Positions 43,005 through 52,721 of a stretch of DNA of 64,000 nucleotides are shown piece after piece (the first letter of the stretch is position 1; every line of letters starts with the position of its first letter). The notes under the pieces were generated by a model that saw only the letters and a list, made by a program, of their open reading frames with translations, had not been told where the DNA came from and ran no database searches. A program made the position numbers and the translations under genes. Where the stretch lies: NCBI GenBank assembly GCA_028279875.1, contig JANQMU010000097.1, positions 1-64,000 of the forward strand, read 5' to 3'. This stretch comes from Rhizobiaceae bacterium. Lineage in GTDB: Bacteria > Pseudomonadota > Alphaproteobacteria > Rhizobiales > Rhizobiaceae.

Positions 43005-45200
43005 CTAAAGCGCGTTGTCGCTTGACTGGATCGCCTGCCAGATGGCACAGGCGGTCAGCGGCAGGGGCAGCGACGTGACGCCGAGCGGCGCCAGCGCGTC
43101 GAAGGCGGCGTTGTAGATGGCGGCCGGCGCGCCGATGGTGCCGGCTTCGCCGACGCCCTTGGCGCCGAGCAGATTGACCGGCGAAGCGGTCTGCATATGG
43201 ATGACCTCGACCAGCGGCATGTCGGCGGCGCGCGGCAGGGCGTAGTCCATCAACGAGCCGGTGATCAACTGGCCGTCATCATCATAGACGAGCCGCTCGA
43301 GTATCGCCTCGCCGAGGCCCTGGGCAATGCCGCCGCGGATCTGTCCCTCGGCCATTTTCGGATTGATCAGCGTTCCGACATCGTCGAGACAAGTCATTTT
43401 CTCGACGGTCAGAACCCCGGTTTCCGGGTCGATGGCGATCTGCGCCAGATAGCAGCCATATCCCCAGGCTTCGCCGCCGCTCTCATAGCGGACGGACGCC
43501 TCGACCGCGCATCCAGGTGTCAGGGAGCCGCCGGATTTTTCAAGCGCCTTGCGCGCGGCCATGACCACGGCGCTGCCGCCGATGGCGGTGCTGCGGCTGG
43601 CCAGGGCGCCAATGCCCTCGGGGCTGTCCCGTGTGTCGCCGAATTGCACGGTGACCCGTTCAAGGCCGCAGCCGAGTTCATCGGCGGCAATCTGCGCAAA
43701 GGCCGTTTCGCGGCCATGTCCCTGCGAGCTGCCGCCGCTGCGGACGACCACGGTGCCGTCGGGATGGAGGCGCACGGCGGCGCTTTCCCAGCCCGTCCCG
43801 CAGGGTTCGACAAAGAAGCCGGCGCCGATGCCGACGATCTCGCCCTGCCCGCGGCGCCGTTCCCGGGCCCGGCACGCATCGGCATAGGCGGCCGATTTGA
43901 CCAGCACAGACAGCGCTTCGGGATAATTGCCGGAATCCAGTGTCGCGCCCGTTGTCCGGCGGCAGGGCATCGCGGCCGGGGAGACCAGGTTGATGCGGCG
44001 CAGTTCCATCGGATCGATCTCCATTCGCCGCGCCGCTTCCTCGACGAGCCGTTCCATCAGCATGGCGGCCTCGGGCCGGCCGGCGCCGCGATAGATGCCG
44101 ACCGGAGCGGTATTGGTGCGGATACCGGTGGTTCGCAGGTCGAAATCCACGATGTTGTACGGGCCGGGCAATATTCTGGCGGCGTTCCAGGCCGGAATCG
44201 CGGCGCTGTTGGTCAGCCAGCAGCCGACCGGGGCCGTGATTTCGGCCTCTAGGCCCAGAAAGACACCGCTTTCGGAGAGGGCCAACCGGCCGCGGGTCAA
44301 AAGGCCGCGGCCATGCGAGGCCGACAGCAGATCCTCGCTGCGGCTTGCCGTCCAGCGCACGGAGCGCCGCAATTCGAAGGCCGCCCAGACGGCAAAGACC
44401 TCTTCGGGGTAAAGGGAAGCCTTGAGGCCGAACGCGCCGCCGACATCCGGCGCAACCACCCGGACCCGCGCCGGGTCCAGAGCGAGGATGTTGGCCAATT
44501 CCGTCCGGGCCCGGTGCGGCGTCTGCGTCGACAGCCAGACCGTCAAGCCTTCCTCATCCGGTTCATAGCGGACCGCTATCGCCCGGTTTTCCAGCGGCGA
44601 GGGCGCCAGTCGGGGATGGCGCACCTCCACCTCGACAATATGGTCGGCATCGGCGAAGGCCCGGCCCGGATCGCCCTGACGCCACCGTTTGGCGAATGGA
44701 GAAAATCCACTCTCATCATCCGGCGTGAAACAGGCCACGCTGCCGGAATCGTCGAGATCGATTTCCGCCATCTCGCCGGCATCATGGGCCGCCATGGCAG
44801 TTTCCGCCAGGATCGCGGCAACCGGCTGGCCGACGGCCAATACGTGATCATGGGCGAGAACCGGATAGGCGGTCGCGGCCACCGGGCCGAGGATCGGATT
44901 GACCGCGAGGTCTCCGAGATGCGCGACATGGCCGCCGTGAAAAGCGGCGACGACACCATCGCGGCCGCGCGCCGCTTCGAGATCACAGCCGGCTATCTTT
45001 CCACCCGCCACCGGGCTTCTGATAAAGGACACATGCAGGGCGTCCGGCAGGGCGATATCGGCAACAAAGGCGCCGCGGCCGGTGACCAGCCGGTGGTCCT
45101 CGCGACGCGGCGGCGACTGGCCAATCGGACGGGATCCGACCGCATCCTGTGGATATACCCTGCTGATGGTGGCCAAGGGTCCTGCCCCGGATTGCAACAA
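43005..45200 (-). CDS. Xanthine-dehydrogenase-family large subunit, orphan
   Basis: This is a molybdenum-cofactor-binding hydroxylase subunit of about 731 residues. It has VVAPDVGGAFGLKASLYPEE, the form II-like motif IYRGAGRPE, GGSSQGHGRETAFAQIAADE and the catalytic-glutamate motif GVGEAGTIG. The N-terminus is RPIGQSPPRREDHRLVTGRG. No small (2Fe-2S) or FAD subunit gene is adjacent, so it would need partners from elsewhere, for example the CoxS/CoxM-like pair 11-17 kb away. The start is uncertain: TTG 45200, or TTG 45176 with GGGGCAGGA upstream. A LysR gene lies upstream on the same strand. Confidence 0.85.
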   Translation of the reverse strand: MLQSGAGPLATISRVYPQDAVGSRPIGQSPPRREDHRLVTGRGAFVADIALPDALHVSFIRSPVAGGKIAGCDLEAARGRDGVVAAFHGGHVAHLGDLAVNPILGPVAATAYPVLAHDHVLAVGQPVAAILAETAMAAHDAGEMAEIDLDDSGSVACFTPDDESGFSPFAKRWRQGDPGRAFADADHIVEVEVRHPRLAPSPLENRAIAVRYEPDEEGLTVWLSTQTPHRARTELANILALDPARVRVVAPDVGGAFGLKASLYPEEVFAVWAAFELRRSVRWTASRSEDLLSASHGRGLLTRGRLALSESGVFLGLEAEITAPVGCWLTNSAAIPAWNAARILPGPYNIVDFDLRTTGIRTNTAPVGIYRGAGRPEAAMLMERLVEEAARRMEIDPMELRRINLVSPAAMPCRRTTGATLDSGNYPEALSVLVKSAAYADACRARERRRGQGEIVGIGAGFFVEPCGTGWESAAVRLHPDGTVVVRSGGSSQGHGRETAFAQIAADELGCGLERVTVQFGDTRDSPEGIGALASRSTAIGGSAVVMAARKALEKSGGSLTPGCAVEASVRYESGGEAWGYGCYLAQIAIDPETGVLTVEKMTCLDDVGTLINPKMAEGQIRGGIAQGLGEAILERLVYDDDGQLITGSLMDYALPRAADMPLVEVIHMQTASPVNLLGAKGVGEAGTIGAPAAIYNAAFDALAPLGVTSLPLPLTACAIWQAIQSSDNAL

Positions 45201-45315
45201 TCGCCGGCAACGGTGGCTGCGTTCCGGCAGCCGCCATATTGCATATCGATCCGGCTGGCGCCCATTTCGATTTTCGGATTTTGGTATCGGATAACGCGAT
45301 AGCGACCCTTGCTGG

Positions 45316-46293
45316 CTATGCGTTCTGGAGCGGGCCCAGAGCCGCGATCTCGGCGGCCAGGCTCCTGAGCTCCTCGAGGAATTGCAGCGCGGCGGGCGAC
45401 AGCAGATCGAGACTTCGGTAGGACACGCCGACCGGGCTGTTCGAAATATTCAGCGGGCAGGAAACGGTAGCCAGCAGGCCTTGCGCAATTTCCTGCCGGA
45501 CAACGTCATAGGGCAATATGCACAGCATGTCGGTCGACGCCAGGAGTGCCCGGTTGGTCAGGAACGAAACGCATTCGACCGCATTGGACGGCGGCGGATG
45601 GCCGCGGTCGAAGAACTCCCGGTCGATCTGGCGCCGCAGCGTCGTCTGTACCGGCGGCAGGATCCAGTTGCAGCCGGCGAGGTCGCCGAAATCCACGCTG
45701 GCCGGGCGGGCCAGCGGATGGTCCGGGCCGCAGACGATGACCACCTTCTCGCGATAGAGCAGTTCCTGCGACAGATCCTCGCGATAGCGGTATTCGGGCA
45801 GCCGGCCGACCACCATGTCGAGATCGCCGGTGTGCAGAAGCGGCATCAGGAAATCATTGGCGCCGTCGCGAACGACAATGCTGACATTGGGTCGCAGGCG
45901 ATGTACCCGCTCGATGGTGCGCGGCAAAAGCACCGCCGACGCCGTCAGCAGGGTTCCGACGACCACCCGGCCGCCGAGCCCCTGGTTGAGATCGTCCAGT
46001 TCCTGGGCGGCATGGGAAATCTGCGCCAGGATGAGCTTGCCGTGGCGCACCAGCGCCTCGCCGAATTCGGTGGGAATGACACCGCGATTGGTGCGGTCGA
46101 AAAGCGTGACCGCGAAGTCGATTTCCAGGTCCTTGAGCAGCTTGGTGGCGGCCGGCTGTGAGATGTTGAGCTCGTCGGCGGCATGCAGGATGCTCTTGTG
46201 TTCCGATATCGCCACGAGCAGCCGAAGCTGCTTGAGCTTCAGGCGCGTCGATACCCGTTCGATGATCTTGACGTGACGGTTTCTGCTGGCCAT
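45316..46293 (-). CDS. LysR family transcriptional regulator (GbpR/PcaQ-like)
   Basis: This is a 325-residue regulator. The helix-turn-helix (about 18-77) shows LRLLVAISEHKSILHAADEL, NISQPAATKLLKDLE and VTLFDRTNRGVIPTEFGEAL. A LysR substrate-binding domain follows (about 100-310; VVVGTLLTASAVLLPRTIER, WILPPVQTTLRRQIDREFFD). It resembles the galactose-binding-protein regulator/PcaQ group. It is 115 bases upstream of the orphan large-subunit gene on the same strand and may control it. Confidence 0.88.
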   Translation of the reverse strand: MASRNRHVKIIERVSTRLKLKQLRLLVAISEHKSILHAADELNISQPAATKLLKDLEIDFAVTLFDRTNRGVIPTEFGEALVRHGKLILAQISHAAQELDDLNQGLGGRVVVGTLLTASAVLLPRTIERVHRLRPNVSIVVRDGANDFLMPLLHTGDLDMVVGRLPEYRYREDLSQELLYREKVVIVCGPDHPLARPASVDFGDLAGCNWILPPVQTTLRRQIDREFFDRGHPPPSNAVECVSFLTNRALLASTDMLCILPYDVVRQEIAQGLLATVSCPLNISNSPVGVSYRSLDLLSPAALQFLEELRSLAAEIAALGPLQNA

Positions 46294-46359
46294 CCCGTGG
46301 CTATAGCGTTTTGGAATATCTGTTTCAATGGCTCTGTCTTATCGGGATAGCTGACCGGA

Positions 46360-47232
46360 TCAGCCGTTCCAGCGGCCATCTTTCCACAGGGCGGTCAGGG
46401 CGGCACGGTAATCGGGATAGCGAAAGCCGTAGCCGGATTCCTTGAGCTTGCGGTTCGAGACCCGTTTGTTCTCGCCATAGAACGACCGCGCCATCGGCGA
46501 GAGATCGGCGGTTTCGAAAGCGATCTCCGGGGGCGGCGCGATGCCCATCAGTTCGCTGGCGAAGGCGACCACATCCTGCGGCGGCGCCGGTTCGTCGTCA
46601 GTGACGTTCCACAAACCGTCGGCCGTGTGCGCGGCCAGATGCGCGGTCGCCCCGGCAATGTCGTCGACATGGATGCGATTGAAGACCTGACCGGGCTTGA
46701 CCAGCCGGCGGGCGGTTCCGGCATGCAGCTTGACCAGTGCGTTGCGGCCGGGCCCGTAAATGCCTGAAAGCCGCAATATGGAGACGGGCAGGCCGGTCCG
46801 CTCCGCCCAGCCCGTCCACGCCCTTTCCGCCGCGTCGCGCCAGAGCGAGCGCTGCGACACCGGCCGGCACGGTGTGTCTTCATCCACCCAGCGTCCCTGG
46901 TGGTCGCCATAGACGCCGACGGTCGACAGATAGCCGACCCATTGCAGGTCCGGCATCCAGTCGGTCAGCGCGCCGCCGGCAAGGCGCAATACCGGATCGC
47001 CGGCCTCAGCCGGTGCGATCGACTGAACGAGATGGGTGACGGGCCGGAGCGCGTCCCTCAATTCTGCTGATATTTGCGCCCCGCCGAAACAAACCGGTTC
47101 GATCCCATCGTCGGCAAGCGCCGGAAATCGCTCCAGGGCACGCGTCGTGCCGCCGATCCAGGCGGCGCGATCCCGCAATTCCCGTGCGATGGCGCGGCCC
47201 GAATATCCGGCGCCGAAAATGAATAGATGCAT
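46360..47232 (-). CDS. Atypical SDR / NAD-dependent epimerase-like protein
   Basis: This is a 290-residue protein of the extended/atypical SDR type (YeeZ-like). N-terminal nucleotide motif FGAGYSGRAIARELRD (about 6-21) differs from the usual TGxxGxxG. It continues with WVGYLSTVGVYGDHQGRWVD, RLSGIYGPGRNALVKL and NRIHVDDIAGATAHLAAH. Substrate unknown. It is 5 bases after queG on the same strand, so the two are co-transcribed with the GST gene. Confidence 0.8.
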   Translation of the reverse strand: MHLFIFGAGYSGRAIARELRDRAAWIGGTTRALERFPALADDGIEPVCFGGAQISAELRDALRPVTHLVQSIAPAEAGDPVLRLAGGALTDWMPDLQWVGYLSTVGVYGDHQGRWVDEDTPCRPVSQRSLWRDAAERAWTGWAERTGLPVSILRLSGIYGPGRNALVKLHAGTARRLVKPGQVFNRIHVDDIAGATAHLAAHTADGLWNVTDDEPAPPQDVVAFASELMGIAPPPEIAFETADLSPMARSFYGENKRVSNRKLKESGYGFRYPDYRAALTALWKDGRWNG

Positions 47233-47237
47233 TGCGA

Positions 47238-48416
47238 TTACCCCGCTGCCCTGCCGCCGTGATCGTGATGGTCAGCTGCTCTCTGCCACTCGACAAGGAC
47301 CGTGTCATCGGCCTCGTCGCCGTGTTCGTCGCGCAGCGCCAGGAAGGTCGATCCGGCGAGAAGGCGGGACAACGCCCACACCGCGGCGCCGCGGACCAGC
47401 GCCGCCGGGTCCGAGAGCGCGGCCCGGCAGGCCGGGACGAGCGCCGGATCGGCGGCATTGCCGCAGGCGATCAGGACGTTGCGGATAAACCGGTCGCGGC
47501 CGATGCGCTTGACAGGGGATCCCGAAAACAGCGCCCTGAAACCCGCATCATCGAGTCCGGCAAGATCGGCAAGACGCGGCGCCTTGAGATCATCGCGCGC
47601 CTGCAGTTTCGCCTCGCGCGCGGCGCTGGCGAATTTGTTCCAGGGGCAGACCGCCAGGCAATCGTCGCAGCCGAAGACGCGGTTGCCGATCGCCGCGCGA
47701 AACGCATGGGGGATCGGTCCCTTGTGCTCGATCGTCAGATAGGAAATGCAGCGGCGCGCATCGAGCTGATAGGGCGCCGGAAAGGCGTCGGTCGGACAGA
47801 TGTCGAGGCATGCCCGGCACGATCCGCAATGATCGATCTCCGGCGGGTCGGCCGGCAGATCCTCGGTGGTGAAGATCGAGCCGAGGAACAGCCAGGACCC
47901 GTGATCGCGGCTCACCAGATTGCTGTGTTTGCCCTGCCAGCCGACACCGGCCCTTGCGGCCAGCGGCTTTTCCATGACCGGGGCCGTGTCGACAAAGACC
48001 TTGACGGAACAGCCGGCGCGGGCGGCGAAACGCCCCGCTATGCCCTTCAATCGCCCCTTGATGATGTCGTGGTAGTCCCGGTTCCGGGCATAGACGGAAA
48101 TCGCCGCCCGGTCCCATTGCTCCAGGATGCGCAAAGGGTCGTGCTGCGGGCCGTAATTCAGCCCGACCATCAGCACGGAGCGGACATCGGGCCACAGGGC
48201 CCTCGGGTCGCGGCGCCGCGCCCTGGTGTCCTGCATCCATTGCATGGTGGCGTGGCGCCCGTCGGCGAGATAGGCGTCGAGGCCGGCGGGCGCAAAATCC
48301 TCGATCGCCGCCGGATCGACGATGCGCGCCGCGTCGAACCCCGCCGCCAGCGCGTCATCGACCAGGAATGTCTTCAACCGCTGCTGCCGGGACGGCTTGA
48401 GGGTCGCGGCGTGCAT
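47238..48416 (-). CDS. queG: Epoxyqueuosine reductase QueG
   Basis: This cobalamin-dependent iron-sulfur enzyme reduces epoxyqueuosine to queuosine in tRNA. It has 392 residues. Two [4Fe-4S] motifs are visible: CGSCRACLDICPTDAF and CDDCLAVCPWNKFA. GVGWQGKHSNLVSRDHGSWL and SIFTTEDLPADPP match the family core, and a HEAT-like repeat lies at the C-terminus (LIACGNAADPALVPACRAAL). It lies 3 bases after the GST gene and 5 before the epimerase-like gene. Confidence 0.93.
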   Translation of the reverse strand: MHAATLKPSRQQRLKTFLVDDALAAGFDAARIVDPAAIEDFAPAGLDAYLADGRHATMQWMQDTRARRRDPRALWPDVRSVLMVGLNYGPQHDPLRILEQWDRAAISVYARNRDYHDIIKGRLKGIAGRFAARAGCSVKVFVDTAPVMEKPLAARAGVGWQGKHSNLVSRDHGSWLFLGSIFTTEDLPADPPEIDHCGSCRACLDICPTDAFPAPYQLDARRCISYLTIEHKGPIPHAFRAAIGNRVFGCDDCLAVCPWNKFASAAREAKLQARDDLKAPRLADLAGLDDAGFRALFSGSPVKRIGRDRFIRNVLIACGNAADPALVPACRAALSDPAALVRGAAVWALSRLLAGSTFLALRDEHGDEADDTVLVEWQRAADHHDHGGRAAG

Positions 48417-48419
48417 CGG

Positions 48420-49112
48420 TCAAAAATCCAGGTCCGCATAATGCGATACGGGAGACATGTTGCGGACACGGTCGCCGAGCAGCGGCCGGAAGGACGGGCG
48501 CGATTTGATGCGCTGATACCAGTCCCTGGCCTGCGGCGCTTCGTTCCAGGCAATTTCGCCGAGATAATCGAGAGCCGACAGCGCGCCGGCGGCGGCGAGG
48601 TCGGCATAGCTCAGCGTCGCCCCGGCCATCCAGTTGCGGCTGGCCGCCAGCCAGTCGATATATCTGAGATGCTGGTGAATATTGGCCCGGCCGGTCCGCA
48701 GCGCCTTGGAATCGGGTGCACCGCCGCCGCGATCCTTGGGCATGAGCAGCTTGAAGATCCGTTCGCGGACCAGGTGGCGCGTCACATCATGTTCGAGCTT
48801 GATCAAAAACCAGTCCATCAGGCGGCGCACTTCGCCGCGCTGGATGGGGTCTTCGGGCAGCAGGCGGTGCTGCTTGTGAAAGACGCCTTGTGTCTCATCG
48901 ATGAATTCGGCAACGACGCCGGCGCCGCAAAAGGCATGGAGCGATTCATCGACATAGACCGGCAGCGTCAGGGCCGGGTTGAGCGCCAGGAAGTCGGCCC
49001 GGCGCTCCCAGGGCCGCTCCTCCAGCAAATCCGTTTCCAGCTCGTATTCATTGAGAACCAGACGAATGAAACGCGACGCGGCGGACATCGGATGGTGATA
49101 CAGGCTCGGCAT
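48420..49112 (-). CDS. Glutathione S-transferase family protein
   Basis: This is a 230-residue protein with an N-terminal thioredoxin-like domain (about 1-80; LYHHPMSAASRFIRLVLNEY, NPALTLPVYVDE with the cis-proline) and an all-helical C-terminal domain (about 90-220; NWMAGATLSYADLAAAGALS). ATG 49112 (MPSLYHHPMS) is the usual family start; longer frames upstream are untypical. First gene of a GST-queG-epimerase operon. Substrate unknown. Confidence 0.88.
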   Translation of the reverse strand: MPSLYHHPMSAASRFIRLVLNEYELETDLLEERPWERRADFLALNPALTLPVYVDESLHAFCGAGVVAEFIDETQGVFHKQHRLLPEDPIQRGEVRRLMDWFLIKLEHDVTRHLVRERIFKLLMPKDRGGGAPDSKALRTGRANIHQHLRYIDWLAASRNWMAGATLSYADLAAAGALSALDYLGEIAWNEAPQARDWYQRIKSRPSFRPLLGDRVRNMSPVSHYADLDF

Positions 49113-49270
49113 GTCGTGACGGTCTTTCCCGTGTGTTGATGAACGCCCGAATTGTCTGGAAATATTCGGCAAAAAAGCTATAGGGTTTCGCATCGGGTGA
49201 CACAAGCGCGGCCGGAACGGCTGGAATATCCCTCCAAACACATGAACGGGACTGTTTAGAGCGAGTGGTG

Positions 49271-50083
49271 ATGGCTGAACAGACGATTATTGGTGCCCTG
49301 CTGCTTGGAATCCTGGAGGGCCTGACTGAATTCCTGCCCGTCTCGTCCACCGGACATATACTTCTGGCCGGCCACTTCCTGGGGTTCAAATCGCCCGGCA
49401 ACACATTCGAGGTGCTGATCCAGTTCGGCGCGATCCTGGCGATCTTGTCGGTCTATTTTTCGCGGCTCGTCACCCTGGCGGTCGCGCTGCCGACGAGCAG
49501 CCGGGCCCGCCGTTTCGTGACCGGCGTGGTGTTGGCCTTCCTGCCGGCGGCGTTTGTCGGCGTCATGGCCCATGGTTTCATCAAGACCGTGTTGTTCGAG
49601 ACCCCTGTCCTGATCTGCATCGTGCTCATTGTCGGCGGCGTGATCCTGCTGTTTATCGACCGCCTGTCGACCGAACCCAAATACACTGATGTGATGGACT
49701 TTCCGGTGTCGCTGTCGTTCCGCATCGGCCTGTTCCAGTGCCTGGCCATGATTCCGGGCACCTCGCGTTCGGGCGCCACTATCGTCGGGGCGCTGCTGAT
49801 GGGTACCGACAAGAGGTCGGCGGCGGAATTTTCGTTCTTTCTGGCGATGCCGACCATGGCCGGCGCCTTCACCTATGATCTCTACAAGAACTACGGCCAG
49901 CTATCGGCCGACGATTTTTCGTTCATCGCCATCGGCTTCATCGCGGCCTTCGTCAGCGGCGTGTTCGTCGTCCGCAGCCTGCTGGGTTTCGTCGCCACCC
50001 ACGGCTTTGCGCTTTTTGCCTGGTGGCGCATCGTCGTCGGCACGGCCGGCCTGATCGGTCTGGCGGCGCAGGGCCTGTCGTGA
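49271..50083 (+). CDS. uppP: Undecaprenyl-diphosphatase UppP
   Basis: This inner-membrane enzyme recycles the lipid carrier undecaprenyl diphosphate for peptidoglycan synthesis and gives basal bacitracin resistance. It has 270 residues and eight hydrophobic segments. The active-site motifs EGLTEFLPVSSTGH (about 16-29) and PGTSRSGATI (about 158-167) are complete. ATG 49271 is preferred over GTG 49265. Its stop overlaps the GTG start of the HyuA-like gene (GTGA), so the two are translationally coupled. Confidence 0.95.
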   Translation: MAEQTIIGALLLGILEGLTEFLPVSSTGHILLAGHFLGFKSPGNTFEVLIQFGAILAILSVYFSRLVTLAVALPTSSRARRFVTGVVLAFLPAAFVGVMAHGFIKTVLFETPVLICIVLIVGGVILLFIDRLSTEPKYTDVMDFPVSLSFRIGLFQCLAMIPGTSRSGATIVGALLMGTDKRSAAEFSFFLAMPTMAGAFTYDLYKNYGQLSADDFSFIAIGFIAAFVSGVFVVRSLLGFVATHGFALFAWWRIVVGTAGLIGLAAQGLS

Positions 50084-52077
50084 CAGCCCCGCTTTTCCTC
50101 GGCATCGACACCGGCGGCACCTATACCGATGCGGTGCTGTTCAGCGAGACCGAGGGCGTCGTCGCCAAGGCCAAATCGCTGACCACCCGCCACGACCTGG
50201 CGATCGGGATCGAGGGTGCGGTCTCGCAGGTGCTCGAAGACAGCGGCGCGCCCGCCATTCATCTGGTCTCGCTGTCGACGACGCTTGCCACCAATGCCCT
50301 TGTGGAAGGCCAGGGCGGCCGGGCGGCGCTGGTGATGATCGGTTTCGGGCCGAACGACCTTCAGCGCGACGGCCTCGGTGACGCGCTTGGGCAGGATCCG
50401 GTCATTTTCGCCGAGGGCGGGCACAATGTGCACGGGCGGGAAAACGCGCTGAATCTGACCCCGCTGGACGCGGCGCTGGACAGGCTGAAGACGGATGTCG
50501 AGGCCGTCGCGATCGCCGGCTATTTCGCCGTGCGCAATCCGGCCCATGAGATCGCCGCCCGCGATCTGGTGCGCGAGCGCACCGGCCTGCCGGTCACCTG
50601 CAGCCATGAGCTGTCCTCAAGGCTCGGCGGTCCGCGCCGGGCACTGACGACGCTTCTCAATGCGCGGCTTGTCGCCATGATCGACGCCCTGATCGGATCG
50701 ACGGAAACCTATCTGAAGCGCCGTGGCATCGACGCGCCGCTGATGGTGGTGCGCGGCGACGGCGCCCTGATCGCCTCGCGGGTGGCCCGGTCGCGGCCGA
50801 TTGAAACGATCCTGTCGGGACCGGCTGCCAGCATTGTCGGCGCGCATCACCTCACAGGCACCGCCAATGGCGTCGTCTCCGATATTGGCGGAACGACGAC
50901 CGATATCGCCATTCTCGAAGACGGCCGGCCACGGCTCGACCCCGACGGGGCGGTGGTCGGCGGATTCCGCACCATGGTCGAGGCCGTGGCGATGCGGACA
51001 TTCGGCCTCGGCGGCGATTCGGAGGTGCATGTCGACGAGACCGGGCTGGAAGCCAGACTGTCTCTCGGGCCACGGCGTGTGGTGCCGCTCAGCCTCGCGG
51101 CCGATCTTGATCCCGGACCGGTTCTGGAGGCGCTCGACCGACAGCGGCAGAGCCGACAGCCCGGGCGACTCGACGGCCGGTTTGCGCGGCTGACCGGCCC
51201 CGGAAGCCAGGCAGCGACCGGGCTGCAGCCGCATGAAACCGCGCTGCTCGAACGGCTGAACGACCGGTTCGCACCGCTCGACAGGCTGTTGCGCGCCACG
51301 CCGCAGCGCGCCACGCTGGATAGGCTCGTCGCCCGCGGCCTGGCGCAGATCGCCGGGGTCACGCCCTCCGACGCCATGCATATTATGAGCCGGCAAACGA
51401 ACTGGAACCGGGAGGCGGCACTGGCCGGCGGTGCGCTGATGGCGCGGCGCAAAAGCGGAGCCGGAAAACCCGTCGCCGAGAACGCCGAGGCCCTGGCGGC
51501 GATGATCATCGACCGGCTGACACGCCGGTCCGCCGAAATGATCCTTTCCGCCTGCCTTGCAGAGGACGGACGCACCGCGATCGATCCGGCATCGTCGCCG
51601 CCGATCGGCGATGCGCTGGCCCGGCGACCGGGCATCGTGCGGTTTTCCCTCGCCCTGGACCGGCCGCTGATCGGTCTCGGTGCCTCGGCCGGCAGCTATT
51701 ATCCGGCCGTCGCGGACATGCTGGATTCGCCGGCAATCATCCCCGCCGACGCCGATGTCGCCAATGCCATCGGCGCGGTGGTCGGACAGGTGCGCGCCAC
51801 CATCGAGGTCGTGGTGTCGCATCCGCAGGACGAGATCTTTGTTGTCAATGGAGCAACGGTCAGCGAACGCCACGGCAATGAACACGAGGCGATGGGCCGG
51901 GCCCGTGACGTCTCACGGGCGGCGGCGGTGGACGCGGCGGTCGCCGCCGGCGCCCTCGATCCGGCGGTGACGCTCAGCGAAGAGATCGTGGCGCCTGTTA
52001 TGGACGGCACCCGCACATTCATCGAGGCGCGGGTGTCGGCAACAGCCTCCGGACGGCCCAGAACCGTGCGGCCTTAG
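50080..52077 (+). CDS. Hydantoinase/oxoprolinase A-like protein (HyuA)
   Basis: This is an ASKHA-fold ATP-dependent amidase subunit of 665 residues. It has N-terminal FLGIDTGGTYTDAVLFSETE, LVSLSTTLATNALVEGQGGR, ILSGPAASIVGAHHLTGTA and SDIGGTTTDIAILEDG in the central domain. Related enzymes hydrolyse 5-oxoproline, hydantoins or carboxylate acetone, normally with a HyuB partner. No hyuB is nearby, so activity is uncertain. GTG 50080 overlaps the uppP stop by 4 bases. The 3' end overlaps the convergent L,D-transpeptidase gene by 4 bases. Confidence 0.85.
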   Translation: MTAPLFLGIDTGGTYTDAVLFSETEGVVAKAKSLTTRHDLAIGIEGAVSQVLEDSGAPAIHLVSLSTTLATNALVEGQGGRAALVMIGFGPNDLQRDGLGDALGQDPVIFAEGGHNVHGRENALNLTPLDAALDRLKTDVEAVAIAGYFAVRNPAHEIAARDLVRERTGLPVTCSHELSSRLGGPRRALTTLLNARLVAMIDALIGSTETYLKRRGIDAPLMVVRGDGALIASRVARSRPIETILSGPAASIVGAHHLTGTANGVVSDIGGTTTDIAILEDGRPRLDPDGAVVGGFRTMVEAVAMRTFGLGGDSEVHVDETGLEARLSLGPRRVVPLSLAADLDPGPVLEALDRQRQSRQPGRLDGRFARLTGPGSQAATGLQPHETALLERLNDRFAPLDRLLRATPQRATLDRLVARGLAQIAGVTPSDAMHIMSRQTNWNREAALAGGALMARRKSGAGKPVAENAEALAAMIIDRLTRRSAEMILSACLAEDGRTAIDPASSPPIGDALARRPGIVRFSLALDRPLIGLGASAGSYYPAVADMLDSPAIIPADADVANAIGAVVGQVRATIEVVVSHPQDEIFVVNGATVSERHGNEHEAMGRARDVSRAAAVDAAVAAGALDPAVTLSEEIVAPVMDGTRTFIEARVSATASGRPRTVRP

Positions 52078-52646
52078 ATCACGATCACCGTCGTGCCGAG
52101 CGGCACGCGGTCGAACAGGTCGATGACATGTTCGTTGATCATGCGGATGCAGCCATTGGACACCGAGCGGCCGACGGAATCGGGCTGGGTCGTTCCGTGA
52201 ATGCGGTAATAGGTGTCGCGCCCGCCACGATAGAGATAGAGCGCCCGCGCGCCGAGCGGATTGTTGGGGCCGCCTGGCACGCCCTTGGCATAACGTGCGT
52301 ATTTCCGCGGCTCGCGGCGGATCATGTTGTCGGTCGGCCGCCAGCTTGGCCATTCGGCCTTGCGGGCGATCGTCGCCTTGCCCTTGAAAGAGCGCCCGGC
52401 CTTACCAACGCCGACACCGTAGCGCCGGGCTCGGAACCGGGTCTGGACCAGATAGAGGAAATGGTTGTCCGGATCGACGACGATGGTCCCGGGTGCATAG
52501 CCGGTGAAGCGGACCGATTGCGGCTCATAGCGCGGATCGAGCTTGAAGTTCTTGTATTTCTTGGTGTGGTGCGCCTGGGCGCCGGTGGCCGATTGCGCTG
52601 CCACCATCGCCAACCCGCCGAGCAGGATATTTCGTCTGGAAAGCAT
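52074..52646 (-). CDS. L,D-transpeptidase (YkuD domain), Tat-like signal
   Basis: This is a 190-residue exported enzyme. The N-terminal SRRNILLGGLAMVAA looks like a twin-arginine signal, ending near ATGAQA. The YkuD domain has His150 in YRIHGTTQPD and the nucleophile Cys166 in SVSNGCIRMIN. It presumably makes 3-3 peptidoglycan cross-links. Unlike the first YkuD protein (27499-28137) it has no lipobox, so the two probably act at different sites. ATG 52646 has a weak ribosome-binding site. Confidence 0.9.
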   Translation of the reverse strand: MLSRRNILLGGLAMVAAQSATGAQAHHTKKYKNFKLDPRYEPQSVRFTGYAPGTIVVDPDNHFLYLVQTRFRARRYGVGVGKAGRSFKGKATIARKAEWPSWRPTDNMIRREPRKYARYAKGVPGGPNNPLGARALYLYRGGRDTYYRIHGTTQPDSVGRSVSNGCIRMINEHVIDLFDRVPLGTTVIVI

Positions 52647-52721
52647 GGTTGCTACCCCCTATTGTCTGACATTGCCTATCGGCTCCGCCCGTTCAGGGCG
52701 GCGCCGGTTCGATCGATCCCG

